A model generated the notes under the pieces. It was given only the letters and a program-made list of their open reading frames with translations. It was not told the DNA's origin and searched no databases. Below, piece by piece: positions 19,135 through 28,563 of a stretch of DNA of 64,000 nucleotides. Position numbers and translations under genes: made by a program. Positions within the stretch are counted from its first letter, which is position 1, and each line of letters starts with the position of its first letter. The DNA comes from an uncultured Alphaproteobacteria bacterium. GTDB lineage: Bacteria > Pseudomonadota > Alphaproteobacteria > HIMB59 > GCA-002718135. The DNA is taken from the NCBI GenBank assembly GCA_902601455.1, contig CACKNC010000002.1, positions 41,022 to 105,021 on the forward strand, read 5' to 3'.

Positions 19135-19354
19135 CTAATCGAAATGGTCTGGATAAAAGAGACCTTTTTTTTTCATGTTTTCTTGTTCTGCCACTTACCC
19201 TCTCTCTCCATATTTTAAAAGATTTTGGCTTTAAATTTTTTCTCATTATTTTTATTACTTCAGATTCATTTTTTCCATGCAATCGTTCAATTTTTTCAAA
19301 TGAAACTCTATCACTCCACGCAAGTTTAATTATATTATCTGTTGAATATTCCAT
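19121..19354 (-). CDS. DUF2805/TIGR03643 family small protein
   Basis: A 77-residue basic cytosolic protein. The sequence IIKLAWSDRVSFEKIERLHG followed by KIWRERVSGRTRKHEKKR matches the DUF2805 (TIGR03643) family, which has a helix-turn-helix-like look and no assigned function. It overlaps the TPR gene by 14 bp. The C-terminal half is rich in Arg and Lys, which could suit nucleic-acid binding, but that is inference. Confidence 0.75.
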   Translation of the reverse strand: MEYSTDNIIKLAWSDRVSFEKIERLHGKNESEVIKIMRKNLKPKSFKIWRERVSGRTRKHEKKRSLLSRPFRLDDYV

Positions 19355-19392
19355 GTAAGGTATATAGTTCTTAAATTACTTAATTCTAAAAA

Positions 19393-20016
19393 ATGATAGA
19401 TTTATATTCATCTTCTACACCAAATGGGCGAAAAATTAGCATTATGCTTGAAGAATTGGGCGAAAAATATAATCCGATATTAATTAGTTTAGATAAAAAA
19501 GAACAATTTTCACCAGAATTTTCAAAAATTTCACCCACCAATAAAATTCCAGTCATTGTGGATAAAGAGAGTGGTCAGATAATTTTTGAGTCGGGTGCTA
19601 TCCTCCTTTATCTTGCAAAAAAATATAATAAGTTCCTAAATGAAAAAGATTATTGGAATGTAGTTCAATGGTTATTTTTTCAAATGGGGTATGTTGGTCC
19701 AATGCTTGGCCAAGCCCATCAATATCTTTTTTATCATAAGGGAAAAAGTAAATTTGCTGAGGAAAAATCAAAAGGATACACTAATAATGTTTATGAAATT
19801 TTAAACACACAGTTATCAAAATATAATTATCTTTGTAATGAATATTCAATAGCAGATATTGCTGTATGGCCTTGGATTGCTAGATTTAATAGACATCAAA
19901 TAAATTTAAAAAAATACCCTAATATACTTCGTTGGTATCTCAATATATCCAAACGACCAGCAGTTATTAAAGGCTATAACATTATTGGTGATTTTGATGA
20001 AATACCAGTACCTTAA
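19393..20016 (+). CDS. Glutathione S-transferase family protein (YfcG/Ure2-like)
   Basis: A 207-residue two-domain glutathione transferase-fold protein. The thioredoxin-like N-terminal domain begins with DLYSSSTPNGRKISIMLEE and has the cis-proline loop NKIPVIVD and the ESGAILLYLAKKY segment that binds the glutamyl end of glutathione. The helical C-terminal domain carries SIADIAVWPWI. The TPNGRK start and the insertion QWLFFQMGYVGPMLGQ resemble the nu-class YfcG/YghU disulfide reductases. Convergent with the LysE gene (4-bp overlap). Confidence 0.88.
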   Translation: MIDLYSSSTPNGRKISIMLEELGEKYNPILISLDKKEQFSPEFSKISPTNKIPVIVDKESGQIIFESGAILLYLAKKYNKFLNEKDYWNVVQWLFFQMGYVGPMLGQAHQYLFYHKGKSKFAEEKSKGYTNNVYEILNTQLSKYNYLCNEYSIADIAVWPWIARFNRHQINLKKYPNILRWYLNISKRPAVIKGYNIIGDFDEIPVP

Positions 20017-20621
20017 GAATTATAAAAAAATACTGAAACAGCTGTTCCAATAAGAAGCATTGCCAATACTAATTCAATAATTTTTTTTAAATTTTTATTG
20101 TTTAAATAATGTCTTATAACACTTCCACCATATGCCCATATACTAATTGAAGGAATGTTAACTAGGGTAGACATAATTACCATAAACAAAGTTCCTATTA
20201 TAATATTTTCATTTTTTGGATAATATAAAGTTACTGCAGTTGAGCAAATAACCCAAGCCTTAGGATTAACAAATTGAAAAAGAATAGCTTCGTAATATTT
20301 TAAGGGACGTGATCTTTCTTCTGTTTTAGTAATATTAAGAGATCCAAACATTTTATAAGCCAAATAGAGTATGTAAGCGGAACCTACATATCGCAAAATA
20401 TCAAAAAGAACTGGGTATTTTATAAATAAAGAACCTAACCCAAAACATACCAAGGCTAGCTGCAATCCATGACCTGTTGGTATTCCAAATATATTTGGAA
20501 TTGATCTAGAAAATCCAAATTTAATTCCAGACGCTGTCAGAATACTATTATTAGGGCCTGGAGTAGCATACATAATAAAATTATATACTGCTAAAGCTAA
20601 AATTAACTCCCATGTTATCAC
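20013..20621 (-). CDS. LysE/RhtB family amino-acid exporter
   Basis: A 202-residue inner-membrane protein with about six hydrophobic helices. The N-terminal NFIMYATPGPNNSILTASG is the typical LysE/RhtB signature, and the middle FQFVNPKAWVI is the second conserved block. Family members export lysine, threonine, homoserine or cysteine. The exported compound is not deducible here. The 5-bp gap from the yajQ gene suggests a shared transcript. Confidence 0.88.
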   Translation of the reverse strand: MITWELILALAVYNFIMYATPGPNNSILTASGIKFGFSRSIPNIFGIPTGHGLQLALVCFGLGSLFIKYPVLFDILRYVGSAYILYLAYKMFGSLNITKTEERSRPLKYYEAILFQFVNPKAWVICSTAVTLYYPKNENIIIGTLFMVIMSTLVNIPSISIWAYGGSVIRHYLNNKNLKKIIELVLAMLLIGTAVSVFFYNS

Positions 20622-20626
20622 TGCGA

Positions 20627-21112
20627 TTAATCTCTAAAATTTATAAACTGAAGTGGTATTCCAACTTTTATATCTTCAATCAACTGCATTCCAGCTTGTA
20701 AATCATCTCTTTTCTTTCCATCAATTCTAAGCTCATTTCCATTTATTTTAGCTTGAATTTTCATTTTTGAACTTTTTATTTCTGAAGTTATTTTTTTAGC
20801 CACATCTTGTTCAATTCCCTCAACTAAAGAAATAGTCTGTCTAATTCTATCGCCGCCAGCCTTTTCTTTATCTTTTTTTCCTAATGCTAAGGGATCTAAT
20901 TTTCTTCTAACAAAATGCGATATTAAAATATCGTTTACCTGAGATAATTTTAAATCATCATCAGTTACAATTGTAATTACCTTTTCACTTCTTTCAAGGG
21001 TAGTATTAGAACCCTTAAAATCATATCGATTGGTAATCTCTCTCAGTGCATTAGCAATAGCGTTATCAATTTCTTGAAAGTCTACTCTACTTACTACATC
21101 AAAGCTTGGCAT
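20627..21112 (-). CDS. YajQ family nucleotide-binding protein
   Basis: A 161-residue YajQ/UPF0234 protein with the conserved N-terminus MPSFDVVSRVDFQEIDNAI and the NRYDFKGS motif. Family members form two ferredoxin-like domains and bind nucleotides. In Xanthomonas a homologue binds cyclic di-GMP and acts on transcription. No c-di-GMP turnover domain occurs in this window. Located in a minus-strand run of rmuC-yajQ-lysE. Confidence 0.93.
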   Translation of the reverse strand: MPSFDVVSRVDFQEIDNAIANALREITNRYDFKGSNTTLERSEKVITIVTDDDLKLSQVNDILISHFVRRKLDPLALGKKDKEKAGGDRIRQTISLVEGIEQDVAKKITSEIKSSKMKIQAKINGNELRIDGKKRDDLQAGMQLIEDIKVGIPLQFINFRD

Positions 21113-21119
21113 ATATAGT

Positions 21120-22085
21120 CTAGTCTATTGCATTACCAGAATCTTCTGGCAACTGTTTTTTTGTATTTAATCGTCCAAGTTTTTTCATCTTTTCAATTTT
21201 TTTTGTTAAACTACCTGGACCATCTTGCAGACGAGATTTAGCTTCATCCATTTTTAATCTCGCTTTATCTAAAGATTGATTAACAGTATTAAAAGAATCA
21301 TATACATTTACTGCTTTATCATAAATTTCACTAGCAGTTGCAGCTATATCTTTTATTGTCTTTGATTGTTTATCAATACGCCACATATTTTCGACAGCTT
21401 TAAGTAAAAAAGGTAATGTTGAAGGTCCTACAATTATAATTTTTTTTTGCCAAGCTTTTTCTATGAGATCCTCTGCTTCATTATACAATGTTAATAAAGC
21501 TGGTTCTATAGGAATAAACATCAAAACTGAGTCAATTGAATTAATTTGGTATAAGGACGCGTAATCATCTTTACCCAAATCTCTTATAAAATTTTTAATA
21601 GACTCTAAAAATTTTTTTAAAAATATTTTTTTTTGATTATCATCATCTGAATTGGAAAAATCATGCCATGGACTTAAAGGAACTTTTGAGTCAATAACTA
21701 TATCTCTATTACCTGGCATGCGAACAATAACGTCAGGTTTTTGAAGGTTACCATTTTCATCCCTAAAAGCTTTCTGTGTCTCGTATTCATGTCCCTCTCT
21801 TAATCCAGCACCATCTAAAATATTTTTTAAAACAAATTCACCCCAAGAACCTTGCTGTTGTGATCCACCACGCACAAGAGTATTTTCTAATCTGTTTTGG
21901 GCTAGATTAAAATTTTGAAGAGATAATTGGATTGACTCCATATGTTGTTTTAATGAAACAATTTCATTTTCAGTCTCATTTTGTGTATTTCTATTTTGAT
22001 ATAATAAATATCTAACAGAAATAACAACGCCAATTCCACAAAAAAAACCAACCACAAAAACTAAAAGAAAAAATGTATTATTCAT
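21120..22085 (-). CDS. rmuC: DNA recombination protein RmuC homologue
   Basis: A 321-residue RmuC-family protein: an N-terminal transmembrane helix (about residues 5-27), a short coiled segment (30-65), then the nuclease-like core with the family blocks GSWGEFVLKNIL, PDVIVRMPGNRDIVIDSKVPL and SVLMFIPIEPALL. The DSK residues and the upstream PD form a PD-(D/E)xK-like site. RmuC limits inversions at short inverted repeats. It is shorter than E. coli RmuC (~475), as often in Alphaproteobacteria. It starts exactly at the yqaA stop. Confidence 0.92.
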   Translation of the reverse strand: MNNTFFLLVFVVGFFCGIGVVISVRYLLYQNRNTQNETENEIVSLKQHMESIQLSLQNFNLAQNRLENTLVRGGSQQQGSWGEFVLKNILDGAGLREGHEYETQKAFRDENGNLQKPDVIVRMPGNRDIVIDSKVPLSPWHDFSNSDDDNQKKIFLKKFLESIKNFIRDLGKDDYASLYQINSIDSVLMFIPIEPALLTLYNEAEDLIEKAWQKKIIIVGPSTLPFLLKAVENMWRIDKQSKTIKDIAATASEIYDKAVNVYDSFNTVNQSLDKARLKMDEAKSRLQDGPGSLTKKIEKMKKLGRLNTKKQLPEDSGNAID

Positions 22086-22520
22086 TTAAAAAATATTAAT
22101 TGCCCAAATTATTGATAAATATATTATCAAATATCTTCCTACTTTCCCAATACATACCAAAACTAAGAAAGGAATTATTGGATAACGCAGAGTTCCTGCT
22201 ACAAAAGTTATCGGGTCTCCAATAAAAGGCACCCAAGATAATAAAAGAGACCATTTTCCATATCTATTAAATAACATGTTACCTTTATCGATCATTTTAT
22301 TATTTATTGGAAACCATGATTTTTTAATGAAGTAATTTGCATAAAATCCACAAATCCAATTAAAAACTGAGCCTAACACATTACCTACAGAAGCAGCTAT
22401 TAATAAAAGAAAATTATTATACTTACCTAAAGATAGTAAGGTTATAAAGTATGCTTCAGATCCAAAGGGAATGATTGTTGCAACCATAAATGCAACAGTA
22501 AACAAAGAAATATAAATCAT
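22086..22520 (-). CDS. YqaA family (SNARE-associated/DedA-like) membrane protein
   Basis: A 144-residue membrane protein of the YqaA/VTT group. Hydrophobic helices are visible at about residues 2-22, 35-60, 85-110 and 118-143. The motif SWVPFIGDPITFVAGTLRYP is the conserved re-entrant region of DedA-like proteins, thought to function in lipid flipping or proton-coupled transport. The substrate is unknown. The rmuC gene begins at the next base, so the two are probably co-transcribed. Confidence 0.85.
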   Translation of the reverse strand: MIYISLFTVAFMVATIIPFGSEAYFITLLSLGKYNNFLLLIAASVGNVLGSVFNWICGFYANYFIKKSWFPINNKMIDKGNMLFNRYGKWSLLLSWVPFIGDPITFVAGTLRYPIIPFLVLVCIGKVGRYLIIYLSIIWAINIF

Positions 22521-22538
22521 TTTGAATTGATAAATATA

Positions 22539-24239
22539 TTAAATAATTGACTCAATTTTTGGCATTAAGTTTATTAATTCTTTTGTATATTGATGAGTCG
22601 GATTGTTAAATAGAGATTCAGTTTCATTTGCTTCACAAATAGTACCATTTTTTAATACTATTATTCTGTTACACATTTGTCTGATAACAGGTAAATCATG
22701 ACTAATGAATAACATAGTCAAATGCAATTCGTCTTGAATATCTTTTAATAAGTTCAATATTTGTGCCTGAATACTTACATCAAGAGCAGATGTAGGTTCG
22801 TCACAAATTAATAATCTTGGTCTTGTTGCAAGAGCTCTTGCAATAGAAATTCTTTGTCTTTGGCCACCAGAAAATTCGTGAGGATAACGGTCTAAAGATT
22901 GTCTTGTCATCCCCACTATATCAATTAAATCATTAACATTCTGATCTAATTCATTTCTATTAATATTTTTCTGAAAAAATTTTATAGGTTCAGAAATAAT
23001 ATCTTTGACTTTAAATCTTGGATTTAATGATGAATAAGGATCTTGGAAAATCATTTGTATCTGTCCTCTACTTTTATCAATTTGATACTTTCTTTTTAAA
23101 TTATAAAGTGACAAACTATTGTATTCTAATTCTCCAAAAGTTGGCCTTACTAAACCAGTAATTATTTTAGCTATTGTTGACTTACCTGACCCTGATTCCC
23201 CAACTAATCCAAGTGTTTCTCCCTCAAATAACTCAAAAGATACCTCATTTACTGCTTTAACTGCTTTTTCATCTATTTTTTTACCAAAAGACAGAGATTG
23301 ATCATCAAAAATTTTTGTTATTTTTTTAAGCTCTAATAATTTTTTATTAGTATTTTTTCTTACTCCCCAGGTCTTGATTATATTTTTTGTTAGGTTGGCT
23401 GAGCTAGATGTAATTTCAGATCCATCAGGGCTTATAAGCTTAAATCTATCAATTTTTTTGTTCGTTGGTGGAACTGAAATAACTAAACTTCGAGCTTCTG
23501 TTGATTTTGGTTCGGTTAATAAATCTTTAGTGTTACCTTGCTCTACAATCAATCCATGACGCATAACAATAACTTTATTTGTAGTTTCAGCAATTACCCC
23601 CATGTCATGGGTAATAATAATAACTCCTAAATTTCTTTTCTTTGTAAGCTCTTTAAGTAATTCTAATATTTGATATTGAATACTTACATCCAATGCAGTT
23701 GTTGGCTCATCTGCTATTATCAAATCAGGCTCGCAACTTATAGCCAATGCTATAACAACACGCTGGCGCATACCTCCACTAAACTGGTGAGGGTAATCCT
23801 CAATTCTTTTACTTGCATTTTCAATTCCAACTTCCTCTAAAAGATTAATAGATTTTTTTAAAGCTTCATCATATGATAAATTTAAATGTGTTTGTATTGT
23901 TTCAATTAATTGATCTTTTATTTTAAAAAGTGGATTCAATGAGGTTTGTGGATCTTGAAAAACAAATCCAATTTTTTTCCCTCTGATTTTTTGAATAATT
24001 TCCTCGTTATTTTGTAATTCATTATTATCAATTTTTATTGTTCCACCAGTAATTTGTCCTGGTGGATCAATTAAATTAATAATTGCGTTTGCTATGGTTG
24101 ATTTTCCAGACCCAGACTCACCAACAATGCCCAGTATTTCCCCTCTCTCTAAAGTGAAATTAACATTACTACTTGCAACAATAGTTTCTTTTCTAGTTTT
24201 ATAACTAATATTCAAATCTTTAATTTCTAATAAACTCAT
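22539..24239 (-). CDS. Peptide ABC transporter, fused ATP-binding subunits (DppD-DppF type)
   Basis: A 566-residue protein with two complete ABC ATPase domains, as in fused oligopeptide/dipeptide importers (also YejF/GsiA). The first domain has Walker [10 protein letters not shown] at residues 40-48 and signature FSGGMRQR. The second repeats GESGSGKST near residue 350, followed by [16 protein letters not shown] and [12 protein letters not shown]. The linker at about 250-320 is poorly conserved. It energises import of peptides or similar compounds with the two permeases upstream (4-bp overlap with the permease gene). Confidence 0.94.
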   Translation of the reverse strand: MSLLEIKDLNISYKTRKETIVASSNVNFTLERGEILGIVGESGSGKSTIANAIINLIDPPGQITGGTIKIDNNELQNNEEIIQKIRGKKIGFVFQDPQTSLNPLFKIKDQLIETIQTHLNLSYDEALKKSINLLEEVGIENASKRIEDYPHQFSGGMRQRVVIALAISCEPDLIIADEPTTALDVSIQYQILELLKELTKKRNLGVIIITHDMGVIAETTNKVIVMRHGLIVEQGNTKDLLTEPKSTEARSLVISVPPTNKKIDRFKLISPDGSEITSSSANLTKNIIKTWGVRKNTNKKLLELKKITKIFDDQSLSFGKKIDEKAVKAVNEVSFELFEGETLGLVGESGSGKSTIAKIITGLVRPTFGELEYNSLSLYNLKRKYQIDKSRGQIQMIFQDPYSSLNPRFKVKDIISEPIKFFQKNINRNELDQNVNDLIDIVGMTRQSLDRYPHEFSGGQRQRISIARALATRPRLLICDEPTSALDVSIQAQILNLLKDIQDELHLTMLFISHDLPVIRQMCNRIIVLKNGTICEANETESLFNNPTHQYTKELINLMPKIESII

Positions 24240-25159
24240 CTCTTTTTTAATTTTGGATTTAAAGCGTCACGCATCCAATCTCCTAAAAGGTTTATAGATA
24301 AAGCTAAAACAACAAGAAAAATAGCTGGGAAAAATGTTATCCACCACTCTCCTGAAAATAAAAAGTTATTTCCAAATCTAATAAGTGTTCCCAATGATGG
24401 CGTTGTAGGTGGCACACCTACTCCTAAAAAACTTAGGGTTGACTCAGTGATAATTGCTAGAGCCAAACCTATTGTAGCAATTACTAGTATAGGTCTCAGT
24501 ATGTTAGGCAATATATGCTTAAACATTATAATAATATTTGATAAACCAATAATCCTTGAAGCAGAGACATACTCTTTATTTTTTTCAACAAGGGTGGATG
24601 CCCTTGTAACTCTTGCAAACTGAGGCCACTCAGAAATACCTATTGCAAAAATTAAAACATAAATTGCCATTTCATCATGCATAGATCTTGAAATAACTGC
24701 CCTTGCAATGCCATCAACTAATAGAGCCATTAATATAGTTGGGATAGTTAATTGTACGTCAGTTATTCGCATAACAATAATTTCATACCTTCCACCAATA
24801 TAACCAGCGGTAACACCTAAAAAAACTCCTAATATCATTGCAAACATTATTGATGCGAAACCAACTATAAGAGAAATTCTAGAGCCATAAATCATTGTTG
24901 AAAACATATCTCGTCCTTGTTGATCAGTGCCAAGAAAAAAACTTGTATTTCCTCCCTCTGACCATACAGGTGGCGTAAAAGCATCCATTAAAGAAACACT
25001 TGCTGGATCAAAAGGATTATATGGCGCCACTATCCCAGCAAAAAAAGAACATATAAAAATAATAAAAAAAATACTCGAAGAAATAATTGCAATTTTAGAA
25101 TTAAAAAAACTGTAACCAATATCGGTATCATAGATTTTATCATAAGTTTTTTTAATCAT
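24236..25159 (-). CDS. Peptide ABC transporter permease, DppC type
   Basis: A 307-residue inner-membrane permease with an N-terminal helix (about residues 27-50) typical of the OppC/DppC N-terminal domain, then five further helices. The EAA loop is visible as EYVSASRIIGLSNIIIMFKHILPN. The extracellular GTDQQGRDMFS motif near residues 78-88 is highly characteristic of DppC. It lies between the ATPase gene and the DppB-type permease. Confidence 0.95.
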   Translation of the reverse strand: MIKKTYDKIYDTDIGYSFFNSKIAIISSSIFFIIFICSFFAGIVAPYNPFDPASVSLMDAFTPPVWSEGGNTSFFLGTDQQGRDMFSTMIYGSRISLIVGFASIMFAMILGVFLGVTAGYIGGRYEIIVMRITDVQLTIPTILMALLVDGIARAVISRSMHDEMAIYVLIFAIGISEWPQFARVTRASTLVEKNKEYVSASRIIGLSNIIIMFKHILPNILRPILVIATIGLALAIITESTLSFLGVGVPPTTPSLGTLIRFGNNFLFSGEWWITFFPAIFLVVLALSINLLGDWMRDALNPKLKKR

Positions 25160-25161
25160 AT

Positions 25162-26139
25162 TTAATTACTTTCTTCTTTGAGTCTTATTCTGGGATCAAT
25201 AAAATAATAAGTGATATCAACTATAAAATTTATCATTACAAAAATAAAAGCAACCATGATCATGTAAGCAGACATAATTGGTATATCGACAAAATATACA
25301 GCATTAATAAATAAAGAGCCCATACCTGGCCATTGAAAAACTGTTTCTGTAATTATGGAAAATGCAATTAAAGTTCCAATATTGATACCTGTTATTGTTA
25401 TTACTGGAATTAATCCATTTTTAAGAGCGTGTTTGTAATTGATTATATTTTTGCTAATTCCTCGTGCTCTTGCAAATTTAATATAGTCAGTTTGCAATAT
25501 TTCCATCATTTCAGCCCTTACTAATCTGATTACATAAGTCATTTGAAATAGGCTTAAAGTAATGGATGGTAGAATTAGAGCTTTCAAACCAGAGATAGTT
25601 AGAAATCCTGTGGTCCAAAAACCTAAGTCGGTAACCTCTCCTCTTCCAAAAGATGGAAGTATACCTAAGATTACTGAAAACAAGTATATTAGCATTATAC
25701 CAATAATGAATGTTGGAAGTGAAACACCAGCTAAAGAAACAACAAGAATAACATTAGAAATAAAACTATCTCTATGAATACCTGTATAGACTCCTAAAAT
25801 TGTACCAAGTATTATAGCCAGCATTGCGGAAACAAAAACTAGCTCAAGAGTTGCAGGCAATCTTTCACCTATTAAATCAGAAACTTCTCTTTTTAACTGA
25901 TAAGAAATACCAAAATTTCCTTGAACTATATTTCCAATAAATCGAGTAAATTGAATATAAACAGGATCATTTAATCCTAATACTTCTCTGACTTCAGCTC
26001 TTCTTTCATCAGAAGCATCTTCACCAGTCATACTATTAACAGGATCTCCAACAAAATTGAATAGTGAGAAAGAAACAAAAGCAACAACAAACATAACAAG
26101 AATAGATTGGAGTAGTCTTTTGAAAAAGTAGCTGATCAT
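25162..26139 (-). CDS. Peptide ABC transporter permease, DppB type
   Basis: A 325-residue permease with six hydrophobic helices. The N-terminus (FKRLLQSILVMFVVAFVSF) and the region GDPVNSM followed by VREVLGLNDPVYIQF are standard DppB/OppB features. The EAA loop is DYIKFARARGISKNIINYKHALKN-like. The start lies only 8 nt after a strong hairpin (26148-26176), which may affect its translation. It works with the DppC-type permease and the fused ATPase. Confidence 0.95.
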   Translation of the reverse strand: MISYFFKRLLQSILVMFVVAFVSFSLFNFVGDPVNSMTGEDASDERRAEVREVLGLNDPVYIQFTRFIGNIVQGNFGISYQLKREVSDLIGERLPATLELVFVSAMLAIILGTILGVYTGIHRDSFISNVILVVSLAGVSLPTFIIGIMLIYLFSVILGILPSFGRGEVTDLGFWTTGFLTISGLKALILPSITLSLFQMTYVIRLVRAEMMEILQTDYIKFARARGISKNIINYKHALKNGLIPVITITGINIGTLIAFSIITETVFQWPGMGSLFINAVYFVDIPIMSAYMIMVAFIFVMINFIVDITYYFIDPRIRLKEESN

Positions 26140-26147
26140 TTTGTGAA

Positions 26148-26176
26148 TTATGGCCAGAGTATTACTCTGGCCATAA
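26148..26176 (-). terminator. Intercistronic hairpin after the dppA-like gene
   Basis: A perfect 13-bp inverted repeat (arms TTATGGCCAGAGT and ACTCTGGCCATAA) closes a 3-nt loop, 14 nt after the binding-protein stop and 8 nt before the dppB-type start. No U-tract follows on the minus strand, so it is better read as an mRNA-stabilising or partial attenuating hairpin than as a classical terminator. Such elements usually keep binding-protein transcript levels above those of the permeases. Confidence 0.75.
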
Positions 26177-26190
26177 ATTTAAGGTTAAAA

Positions 26191-27765
26191 TTAGTTTACG
26201 TTTGCAAATCTAAATAATGGTTCGTTGTTCATTCTAATTGGAACATCGACACTACTTTTAGATGCTTGATTAACAACTTGGTGGTGTAAAGGAAGGTATG
26301 TTACATCGTCTTGAGTAATATCCCAAGCTTCTGCAATCATAGCATTTCTTTTATCTAAATCTGTTTCCACACCCATTGCTGCAACTAATTCGTCAACTCT
26401 AGCATTACTGAAGTTTACTTTATTCCAGCTACCAGCACTGTCAAATAAGTATGAGTAAACATAATGACTGTCAAATGTTGGAACACCCCAACCTAACATG
26501 TACATATCACTTGTCATACCATTTGCATCACCCTCTTTTACTTCAGAGAAATGCTGACTTTTAGTTTTAGCATCAAGATTTACTGTAACGCCAATTTTTG
26601 CGAACATACCAATAGCTGCAACACAAATTGCTTCATCATTTATATAACGATCATTAGGACAATCTAATGTAAGCTCAAATCCATCTGGATAACCAGCTTC
26701 AGCTAGAAGTTTTTTTGAAAGTTCAGGGTCATAAGGAAGTCTTTGATCACGCTCTGCTGTATGACCATTAACTCCTGGTGCTGTGATAATTCCTGCAGGT
26801 ACACTTTGACCTCTCATTACTTTATCTTTAATAGCATCCATATCTAGAGCATGGTACATTGCTAGACGAACTCTTTTATCAGCAAAAGGATTTTTTCCTT
26901 TAATGTTAGAAGAATTCAATTCAGCAGAACCTTGATCCATACCAAAGAAAATAGTTCTATTTTGAGGAGTCATTTTTACAATATGACCAGAAGAAGATTT
27001 GATTCTTTCAATATCTTGAACTGGTACAACATTTGTATAATCTATCTCTCCAGAAAGTAATGCTGCAACTCTAGTTGCGTCATTTTTAATTGGAAGTAAC
27101 TCTATTTGATCTAAGTTATGTGTACTATGATCACCCCACCAATCACCATTCTTTTCAAAGACAGTTCTTACATCCTGTTCTCTAAATGTAATTTTGAAAG
27201 GTCCTGTTCCATTGGCATTTGATGCACAATAAGAAGTTTCACCAGCATCCCAGTTATATGATACTTCACATCCATTTGCTTTTGCCCAAGCTTCAGACAT
27301 AACAAATATCTGGGTTAGTTGGTTAAGTAGGATAGGATTTGGTCCTTCAGTTATTATTTCAACAGTATGATCATCAATTGCAGATGCAGATTTAATACTT
27401 TTTATTAAATCAACCATATCAGAAGGAGCAGTTTTTGCTCTGTTTATACTGAATGCAATATCACTTGCTGTTAAAGATGAACCATCATGAAATTTTACAC
27501 CCTTACGAATATTAAATACCCATGTATCCGCGCTTGTAGCATCCCATGATTCTGCAAGTTGCGGAAGTATTTCCATGTTAATACCAGGAGTAACTAGTCC
27601 TTCATAAACTTGTCTAGAAACCATATGAGTTGGTCCTTCATTTTGTGCATGTGGATCTAAGGTTAATGAATCACCTGGCATTGACCACTTTAATGAAGCG
27701 GCAAATGAAGTTGAAACAAAACCTGACATAACCAATACCAAAAGAATATTAATTAATTTTTTCAT
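26191..27765 (-). CDS. Peptide ABC transporter substrate-binding protein
   Basis: Periplasmic solute-binding protein of SBP family 5 (DppA/OppA type), 524 residues from the chosen start. The ATG at 27765 was preferred over the in-frame one at 27825 because a GGAGG site lies 8 nt upstream and a clean signal peptide follows (MKKLINILLVLVMSGFVSTS, cleavage near FAA). SBP_bac_5 segments are clear: WDATSADTWVFNIRKGVKFHDG and the KNPFADKRVRLAMYHALD region. Two or three cysteine pairs are scattered in the mature protein. The peptide, nickel or sugar specificity of the cluster is not determinable. Confidence 0.94.
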   Translation of the reverse strand: MKKLINILLVLVMSGFVSTSFAASLKWSMPGDSLTLDPHAQNEGPTHMVSRQVYEGLVTPGINMEILPQLAESWDATSADTWVFNIRKGVKFHDGSSLTASDIAFSINRAKTAPSDMVDLIKSIKSASAIDDHTVEIITEGPNPILLNQLTQIFVMSEAWAKANGCEVSYNWDAGETSYCASNANGTGPFKITFREQDVRTVFEKNGDWWGDHSTHNLDQIELLPIKNDATRVAALLSGEIDYTNVVPVQDIERIKSSSGHIVKMTPQNRTIFFGMDQGSAELNSSNIKGKNPFADKRVRLAMYHALDMDAIKDKVMRGQSVPAGIITAPGVNGHTAERDQRLPYDPELSKKLLAEAGYPDGFELTLDCPNDRYINDEAICVAAIGMFAKIGVTVNLDAKTKSQHFSEVKEGDANGMTSDMYMLGWGVPTFDSHYVYSYLFDSAGSWNKVNFSNARVDELVAAMGVETDLDKRNAMIAEAWDITQDDVTYLPLHHQVVNQASKSSVDVPIRMNNEPLFRFANVN

Positions 27766-27863
27766 TTTTATTTCCTCCATAGAAATTTGATACTGAACCC
27801 TTACTACTTCATTAAAAATATTCAATATTATTAGTTTGAATAAATGCTATATTTTCTCATAAA

Positions 27864-27880
27864 TTTTAGTAATACTAAAA
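27864..27880. promoter_or_regulatory. Inverted repeat in the dppA/nth divergent region
   Basis: Perfect 7-bp arms TTTTAGT and ACTAAAA separated by AAT, about 33 bp before the nth GTG and 99 bp before the dppA-type ATG. It could be an operator controlling one or both genes. It is short and AT-rich, so chance cannot be excluded. The remaining intergenic bases hold no RNA gene. Confidence 0.25.
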
Positions 27881-27912
27881 AGTGACAGTATTTTAGGAGA
27901 ATTATATACACC

Positions 27913-28563
27913 GTGAAAAGATCTGAAAAAGCAAATATAGCCCATAAAATATTAAATAGAATTTATAAAAAAGTTCCAATACCTCTAACACATAGAAATA
28001 AATTTGAATTAGTAGTTGCAGTATTATTGAGTGCTCAATGTACAGATGAACGAGTTAACCAAGTAACACCAATATTATTTAAAAAAGCAAATACAGCCAA
28101 GAAAATGATCAATATTCCTAAAAATACTATTTATAAAATTATTCGTCCATGTGGCCTAGCTCCACAGAAATCAAAAGCTATTTATGAACTGTCAAGAATA
28201 CTTGTAAAAAAATTTAAAGGTAAAGTTCCGGAGAGTTTTGAAGAACTTGAAAAATTACCAGGTGTTGGTCATAAAACAGCAAGTGTAGTTATGTCACAAG
28301 GATTTGGTCATCCAGCCTTTCCTGTCGATACACACATACATAGACTTGCTCAAAGGTGGGGACTAACAAATGGTAAAAATGTTGTTCAAACTGAAAAAGA
28401 TCTAAAATTTCTTTTTCCAGAAAAATCATGGAATAAATTACATCTTCAAATAATATTTTATGGAAGAGAATTCTGTCAGGCTAGATATTGTTATGGTCTT
28501 GAATGTGAAATTTGTAAAGCTTGTAATCCTAAAAGAAAAACAAAAATTATTACAAAAAAATGA
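27913..28563 (+). CDS. nth: Endonuclease III
   Basis: DNA glycosylase/AP lyase removing oxidised pyrimidines in base excision repair, 216 residues with a GTG start preceded by AGGAG at 27895-27899. The helix-hairpin-helix LEKLPGVGHKTASVVM carries the catalytic lysine and FPVDTHIHRLAQRWG the catalytic aspartate. The C-terminal iron-sulfur region is unusual: cysteines follow C-x4-C-x4-C-x2-C-x2-C, not the standard C-x6-C-x2-C-x5-C. A four-cysteine set can still be chosen, but cluster binding is uncertain. Confidence 0.93.
   Translation: MKRSEKANIAHKILNRIYKKVPIPLTHRNKFELVVAVLLSAQCTDERVNQVTPILFKKANTAKKMINIPKNTIYKIIRPCGLAPQKSKAIYELSRILVKKFKGKVPESFEELEKLPGVGHKTASVVMSQGFGHPAFPVDTHIHRLAQRWGLTNGKNVVQTEKDLKFLFPEKSWNKLHLQIIFYGREFCQARYCYGLECEICKACNPKRKTKIITKK

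Noticed and set aside
27766..27825. Longer start for the peptide-binding protein
   Set aside because: The 20 extra residues would precede a perfect signal peptide, and GGAGG is placed for the internal ATG at 27765.
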